Below, piece by piece: positions 57,319 through 64,000 of a stretch of DNA of 64,000 nucleotides. The number at the start of each line of letters is the position of its first letter. The first letter of the stretch is position 1. The notes beneath the pieces are model-generated. The model ran no database searches. It saw only the letters and a program-made list of their open reading frames with translations, and was not told the origin of the DNA. Source of the stretch: Desmodesmus armatus (lineage: Eukaryota; Chlorophyta; Chlorophyceae; Sphaeropleales; Scenedesmaceae); NCBI GenBank assembly GCA_007449985.2, contig VIIQ02000584.1:124001-188000 (forward strand). Direction: 5' to 3'. Position numbers and translations under genes: made by a program.

Positions 57319-60178
57319 CTGCATACACACATACACACTTTGTTGAGACTAGCTTGTTTGTCATCATGACATGCACTAGCTGGTTGAAACTCATGTGTGA
57401 CTCATGTGTCAAACATACACATAGTTGCAACTGAGGCGCAGAAGCTCAGGAGGCCCGTCATGCAGCATGACCGCTTAGATCATGAACTGCATGCTAGCCC
57501 CTTGAAAATGTCACAGAAAGGATCGGCAACCAAGCAAAAGAAACCAAAGAGCAGGAGGGACACACATGCATGAGGATAACAACCCAGCCTACTACCCACC
57601 TGACAAATCTACGGGCATTGCTGGATGGCTCCGCTACGCATCAATGGCATTGTTGGCGTTGACAGCATTGGCACATCCACCAATAGGCAGCAGCAGTAGG
57701 GGCAGTATTGCAAGGTTAGCATGTGAAAGGGCGTGCTGGGGTGAGGTGTGCCCTCAGGGCCGCCTGCCTCAAGGATATGTGATGTAACACAAGCGAGTGT
57801 GTAGACACAGGGAGTGCATCCAGTGTGTGTTGTTGCACAACAGTTTGATGGTGGTGCTGAAAGCACGCCCTGCAACCAACCTTGAACCAGACTTTTTTTT
57901 GAGACCCTCGTCTTTACCTGCTGCATCGCTTGCCTGTGCACGAGTTGACAGTAGCCTTTGTGCATGGGGAGGCTCCCTGCGGCCAGTTGCTGTTGCGGGG
58001 ATGGAGACCGCAGCTGCAGCAGCAGTTCATGCAGGTGTGGGCATGCATGGCCACAGCTGGGTTGTGCAGCAGGAGTGTGACTGTGCCGACGGCATGCTGG
58101 CAATTCCAGGCCCTAAGGAAATGTCAATGGTGAACAAACCTGCCCGACATTAAGCATCGACAAGTGCAGCCCTTGCCTGAGGTTGCTGAATACGCCAACA
58201 GCATGTCTGCCAGAGATACAAACACCACTGCGGCCATCGTTTCGCGCCTCAAGTGCCAAGCCCCAACCTGGCCTCACCTTGTGCAACAACGTTTAGTGAA
58301 GTCCTGTGTGCAACACAATGAGCCACACTGGCACGCGGAGTACTCTGCAACATAAACACTAGAGTGTCAGGGGCACACTGCTACTGCCAACATGATGCTG
58401 ATCAGCTGATCAGCTGCAGCAGCTTGCTGCCATGCGATGCCAGCAGCCACTGGATAGCCCAGCACAACAACAGATGCGCGTTCATAGCCCTGACAGCAAC
58501 TAAACACCACCAACACACCTCTCGGAGAAGATGAACATGTTTCGAGTGGCTGCATTGCCTCGATGTATTGGCCGTTAGACGCATTTTAGTCGGAAAAGCG
58601 AATTTGTTTTGACGCATCCCCTCACACCGTCAGTCAACGTGTCCCGGAGCCCGATATGTCACATGAACTTTAAACCCTAAGCCACCGTTACAAGTACACA
58701 AGTACAACACACTGATCAGCTCAGCAACTTTCTGCAGGTGCTTAAGCAAACCAACGCTTTGAGGAGCAGCAGGGCCCACAATCTCTTGCAGGTGGAATCC
58801 AACGACGCACAGCTGCTCTGGTTCTCAACAGTGTTGTGCACATGATGCTGGATCACACAGCCGTTTGGGCCAATCACCTTTCCACACCACCAGCTGTACA
58901 AGCAACGGGCACCACCTGCAGTCCCACAGGACATTATGCCATTGGGTGTGTCTGGAAACCTCTACCCTGCGGGCTCCACAGTACCCCACAGCTGTTCGCT
59001 GCACCACCAAAGAAACCAGCGTGCTTGGTGTCAGGGTCTTGTGTAGCAGTCAGGGTTATGGTGGCAGGAACAAGGTTTCTGGCTTGGCTTCGCTAGCATA
59101 AATTAGGCAAAAGCTGATGTCTATTCCTGAGTGGTTGGAGGGGCGCTGGGAGGGCTGTGAGACAGTGCCCGGAACCGGGGAGGTAGCAAGATTTCCTGTG
59201 GAGACACTGGGAACACACAAAGATGGGAACACAGAACACAATGTAACTAGCACTGGGCTGGGAGGGCTGGAGGGGTTGGAGGGGTTGGAGTGGATGGAAT
59301 GCCTGGAGGGTGGGAGGGGGCTGGGAGGGGACAAAACAAATTCCTGGAGCCCTGGATTGGATGGAAACCCTGGAGGGCCCCCCTGCACCACCAAGGCACA
59401 GTACAGGGACCCATACATTCTAAACTTCCAGAACCAACTGTGTCTCCAACTTCCAATTCTTAACTCCAGTGGAGCCTTTTTCCAACTCCAGTGCGGACCT
59501 GTTCCACTGGAGTCTGGTCTAGTTTTCCAGAGACAGGCAAAACACAATTCCAGGCAATTCCAGGTGTTTCCAGGGGTACCATTGGCTATATGTGTCCCAC
59601 AGCTACTCCAGATGGTACTTTTGCATCCTATCAGCTCAGCACTTGACACCGCATTAGCACGTGGGGGTGGGGTGGGGGGCAGCACAAGCACGGCCAGGGT
59701 GTCCCCCCCCCCCCCCCCCCCCCCAGCACACACCCTATTCACATCACACAACCCCTTCACACTTTGTTGCCCCGCTCACTTTCAAACAGTGCACATCAAA
59801 TGGCCGAGTCAGCCAAATGCACAGACAAGTCAGCACTAAACATGACAAGTATCTTGCAGGGGCATGAACAATTCCCAGCCTGACAGACACTGTCCCCTGC
59901 AGACTGCACCAAGATCACGCCATAGCTGCAGATCACCATCATACATATCTTCAATTTGCTATCTGTATCACAACCAAACTCAACATATGCTTCCTCATGG
60001 CCACCGCCATGGTGCTGATCATCCCAGACATGCTTCATGAATCAGCAGCTCCTGCAGCTGCTATACACACAACACCAGCCACAGGTACCCTGCACAGCCC
60101 CTCCCCCTGACACACTGTGTCCACCACAGAGTATAATTGCACCACACTGAATGCTCCCAACCTGCCTTGCCAAGACTA
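57319..60178. other. Region between Whirly and the F-box gene
   Basis: I see no firm gene. Early Whirly exons and promoter should lie in its left part. The stretch 59110-59620 is rich in GGAGGGGTTGGAGG and CTCCAGTGGAG words, a degenerate G-rich minisatellite with inverted-type pieces. A C-run of about 20 lies at 59703-59723. Confidence 0.4.
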
Positions 60179-63100
60179 TCAGTCGCTTTCTGTATCACAA
60201 ACTGCGCCCCAATCTAGCTCATGACAGCCGTCGTCGAGGCCCTCGTTCTCCGGGTAAAGCTTCACGACCTCCCTTAGCTGCCACAACACCGACAGCAGCG
60301 CCGCCTGCAGCGGCTCGACGTTCACACCCTGCTCTGCCGCCCTTTCCAGCTCCCGCTGCTGCCAGTCTACGTTGTGCTCGATGTGACTAATCAGTTCCCC
60401 CACAGCATCACCTATGCGTACCACCTGCACCTGCTGATATGACAGCAGGGCAGCTTGCACGGCCTCTGCCCTGTCGCCGGTGAGTAGGGCTGACAGGCCG
60501 GCCAGGGCTTTGGGCTGCTTGGCCTCGGGCCACGAGTCTGCTGACAGGCAGTTGAAGTCTGCTGACAGGGAGCTCCAATTGAAATCGAATGACAGGGAGG
60601 TGGGGTCTGGCAGGCAGTGGTCCAGCAGCTGCAGCCACACGTCAGGGGCCGCAGGGCGCTTCTGCGGCAGGTGCAGACATTTGCGGTTTCGCGTACATCA
60701 GTAGCAACACATACACAGCACCAGTATGGCTGCAACATGATGCGCATACAGCAAAAAGTTGGTTGCAACTCATGTGTCAACAACACACACAGTATGCGCA
60801 ATGTCACATGCACACTGCACAGCAGCACCACCATTCACTTTGTATCATCAGAAACCAAGAGGGGGCACACCTGCAGTGCGTATATTTCCAGCTCATAGGG
60901 GTCCTGCTGACGGTCAGACACGACATACCAGCGGGGGCCACACCCGCGCCATGAGAAGGCTGACAGAGCAGTAAGGCTGGTGAGCGGCAGCAGCAGCGAC
61001 ATGCCCAGCGTCTCACAGCAAGCCACACACAGCTCATGGAGCTGTGTAATGCTGCCCAGGCCTTCAAGGGAGGCCTTCAATTGAGGCAGCTGGGACGCCG
61101 TCGGCGGTGGCGAGTTGTGATCGTCGCTGTCAGTGCCCTGCACAACAACAGACACCAGCAGTGCGGCTTGACCCCTGGGGGGAGGGATGAAAAGGTAGAC
61201 GGACCGGCTGTCTTCTGATGCTGTGTCCAAAACTGTGATGATCACTGTGAAGTATGCCACATATGCACGTAAAGTATGCCGCATATGCACGGTGCTTGCG
61301 TTAACCCAAAACAGTGGTTGCATTGGAGATCTTGTTCTCTCAAGGCAACGCTTGTGAGACGTACACACAGCTGTCCCATGCCAACAAGGAGCTGTTGTTA
61401 CTGTCACTGCCTGCCATCACCAGCAGCCCGCACACGCAGCAACACACGTGAGACACCGTGTCTGACAGCAACGAGCCTGGCGGCCAGGCTTCCCTTAAGG
61501 GCTTTCTTTGTGGATTTCCAGGGGGGGGGGGGGGGGGGGGGGGCACCCCCACTGGTTGGCCACACACAACTCGACTGCCGGTTGAGGGCTCACCTCGTCA
61601 GGATCTTGATCTGGTGGCAGGCCATACCACACGCGCAGGAATGTCAGTCCAGTCAGCTGGCTCAGCACAGACACATGCGGCCCAGGCAGCAGCGACATGG
61701 CGTGGAGCACTCTCAGATTGGGGCAGCAGGAGACCAGGCGGGGGAGATCTGCTGCATCCCAGGCGGCCTCAGGTGTGGGGCCGATGCCGTCTTTGGGCTG
61801 GTCATCAATGGATAGGTAGGTGAGGTGTGACAGCCTGTTGACAGGACAGGGGTGATCACGAACAAAACACACAACCTTATGTAGTGTGTCTACACGATGG
61901 AGTGCCGCCTGGGCAGGCATGCTTACGCCGTCAATAATGCATCCATTGGGTTGCGGCAGTTCAGCAGGCATTCTGGTCACCCACGTCATGTGCAAACATC
62001 AAGAAAGGCATGCATACAGGGTCTCGCCACCAGCAGAAAGCAGCATTGCCAGGTTGCCAGACTGCCCTCACTTGTGATCAGCGGGAAACACGTGACGCCA
62101 GATGCCTTTCGGCGGGTCTGTATGTGTGATGGACAGCAACACCAAGTGGCTGCTGGCCGTGAGGGCGGAGTATGCGGGGCCAGGGTCAGGCCAAACCGTT
62201 TCTTCTCCCCCTATCTCCAGCTTGGTGAGGTTAGTCATAAGGGCCACGCAGGCCAGCAGAGAGCCCGGACCAACAACAGGATCCTCCCAACCGCCAGATA
62301 TGGAGAGCCGCCGGAGCCCTGTGGGTGCGGCTGGCAGCACCGCAGCTGCTGTGAAGTCGAAATCACAGACAAGTGTCTTGAGGGAGCTGGGGAGGGCCAA
62401 GTCTGGGAGGCTGCCGGGGCCGAGGGGGACCTCCCTGAATAAGGAGAGGGTCACATAAGCAAAGCAGACACCACTTTGAGTGCGGGGGTGAGGGTCAAGC
62501 ACAAACCAGCAGGGCGTACAAGCTGTCAACATCTTGTATTGGGGTGATGTCATGAACTTCATGATGCCACTATCTGTGTGAGCACAGAGCTTGCAGCAAC
62601 CACCATCAGTACAGACAATTGAGTGTTCAGTTTCACAGTGAGGTCAAAGCTGATAACTGCATGCATGCTGCATATGTGAGCACTATGTGAACACACCCGC
62701 CGCCCAGATAGAGTGCTTCCAGACTGGAAAGTGACCCCAGCTGCATTACCTAGTCATTTTGCGTGCATGCTACGCATGTGCGCTCCAAGTAAACACACCT
62801 GCCGCCCAGATAGAGTGCTTTCAAACTGGACAGTGAACCCCAGCTGCTTGAGCTAGTCATTGCATGCATGCTACGCATGTGTGCTCCATGTGCTGATCAC
62901 TGCATGCATGCTACGCATGTGTGCTCCAAGTAAACACACCTGCCGCCCAGATAGAGTGCTTTCAAACTGGAGAGTGACCCCAACTGCATGAGGTTGTCGG
63001 CAGCCATGTTATTGACCTTGAGGTACGACAGGTGCTGCAGCCGAGGCAGGGTATCGGCAGGCAGCGCAAACGGCTGGTAGAAACCGACCTCCACATGCAG

Positions 63101-63658
63101 ACGCTGCAGGTGCGGCAAGCTTGACAGGTCCTCAACTACCACCTCAGTAAATTCACTGTCGGAATCAATGTCGGAGTCCTCAGGAGTGCCGGGCAGCTTG
63201 CACGAGTTGAGGTCCAATCGGGTGAGCTTGGTGCAGCCCTGAATCACGCCTGGAGTACCGTCTGCTGCTGGCACCAGCTGCACTCGGCATCCTTGACCCA
63301 GCTCCAGCTGTAAGAGGTTTGGGCAGGGGAGTTGCTGCAGTACTAGTGTTTGTGGGAGGCCGCCGCAGATCAGCTTCGTCAAGTGCTGGCCATACTTATC
63401 CAGCCACTGGAGGGCATAAGGTGCGTCCTCAAGAGCTGGCTGACGGAAGCCACCAAACCTTAGCTGGATGCTGTCTGTTGCTGCCATGGCAGCGGCATGC
63501 AGGCGCTTGCAGACAAGGCAGCAGCTGCGCAGGCGGTCTTTGTGGGGTACATGCCGCATCACGAGCTTGAGGACCTCATCCGGCAAGGCTATTAAACCAG
63601 ACATTGAGTCAGAAAGAGGTGAAGCACAGGACTCAGGGTCAAATGGGGGGCAAGACAT
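60179..63658 (-). CDS. F-box/leucine-rich-repeat protein, five exons, intact
   Basis: Exons are 63658-62940, 62434-62072, 61834-61594, 61137-60871 and 60661-60179. All four junctions match in phase, and the total is 691 codons including the stop. Residues 21-60 (LIALPDEVLKLVMRHVPHKD, then RSCCLVCKRLHAAA) form an F-box, the part that binds Skp1 in SCF ubiquitin ligases. Leucine-rich repeats follow: LTKLICGGLPQ, LLQLELGQGC, LTRLDLNSCKLPG, LQHLSYLKVNNMAA, LSSLKALYLGGR, LRRLSISGGWED, LTKLEIGGEE, LTYLSIDDQP and LTGLTFLRVWYGLPP. The C-terminal exon is helical and acidic (LISHIEHNVDWQQRELERAA) and ends DTESD. It probably selects substrates for ubiquitination; the substrate is unknown. Unlike most genes here, no frame correction is needed. 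Confidence 0.85.
62690..63003 (-). repeat. Three copies of the F-box gene exon 1 end
   Basis: The segment coding MQLGSLSSLKALYLGG with its donor lies at 62940-62990 and recurs at about 62798-62850 and 62692-62752. Intervening gcatgcatgctacgcatgtg words are also repeated. The second copy has an extra base in GGGTTCACTG. The third keeps an open LGSLSSLEALYLGG. Poly-G is absent here, unlike at other such loci. Confidence 0.85.
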
Positions 63659-64000
63659 AACTCAGGTCAAGCCTGAGATCCAATCCAAGCAATAGGGTCG
63701 CGAGTGGAGTTCACTATCAAAGCATCAAAATTGCATGAAAACCAAAATGAGAGGAGTGCCAAGCCAATTCGCAAGCAGGTGGGGCGGATTGATTTGCAGG
63801 GTGCAATTAGATCACGTGGTTGGATCAGGGCTCAGCTCGATTTTCAGGAAGGGCACAGGAAGGCTCATCGATATCTTGTGATGTATGCATTGATACACCG
63901 TATCAACTTATTTTCAAAGCATTACTACTACATACGGGCTTGTGCCTAGGGTGCTTCTCACTGAAGTCTCCAGATCAATGCATCCGACACTCCAGAGGCC
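63659..64000. other. Upstream flank of the F-box gene
   Basis: This is the probable promoter side of the minus-strand F-box gene. I see no coding exon; the short plus-strand frame at 63704-63949 has no recognised features. Confidence 0.4.

Noticed and set aside
59056..59839. Two frames of 234 and 240 codons on opposite strands
   Set aside because: Both follow G-rich minisatellite words and resemble nothing; neither has splice or start support.

Overview
The window looks like nuclear DNA of a green alga, probably of the Chlamydomonas/Haematococcus type. This is an inference from an octotricopeptide-repeat (OPR) protein gene, a Whirly gene, intron-rich genes with GT-AG introns, long CAG/CTG runs encoding poly-Q, poly-S and poly-A, and many poly-G/(TG)n tracts inside introns. 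No bacterial-style operon, rRNA gene or CRISPR array is visible.

Layout, left to right. The 5' end of RPL10 (minus) lies at the left edge, followed by an eight-exon TRM11 tRNA methyltransferase gene (minus, 1.7-6.5 kb) and a weak exon pair near 8 kb (plus). Next are a secreted cysteine-rich protein (plus, 10.6-13.8 kb), a long OPR gene (minus, 16.0-22.7 kb or further), and a seven-exon NAD(P)-binding SDR/NmrA-like gene with a leader-peptide exon (plus, 24.4-29.7 kb). A 3.7-kb element made of two units with shared ends, bounded by CTTG repeats and carrying a Gln-rich coiled-coil ORF, spans 29.9-33.6 kb. A small secreted protein (plus, 35.3-36.3 kb) and a TOPORS-like RING/RS E3 ligase (minus, 39.7-43.3 kb) follow. 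A head-to-tail array of a 4.25-kb Tc1/mariner-type unit fills 43.7-55.9 kb with two full copies and one truncated copy. A Whirly gene (minus, 55.9-57.3 kb) abuts the array, and a fully intact five-exon F-box/LRR gene (minus, 60.2-63.7 kb) ends the window.

Two things stand out. First, each 4.25-kb unit has a transposase split by an 823-bp spliceosomal-type intron, and that intron is almost exactly filled by an antisense 263-codon ORF. The ORF resembles a zinc-ribbon plus Vsr/PD-(D/E)XK-like nuclease, so the arrangement looks like a nuclease gene carried in a transposase intron. Second, at least six unrelated host genes carry extra tandem copies of an exon end together with its splice site. These copies usually sit in introns next to poly-G/(TG)n tracts, which suggests a recurrent local duplication process.

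The genes do not form a pathway; they are independent housekeeping or regulatory genes (translation, tRNA modification, organelle RNA handling, ubiquitination) with mobile DNA between them. Several otherwise convincing genes need one-base corrections, often beside homopolymers. I read most of these as sequence or assembly indels, while the Whirly last exon may be truly damaged.
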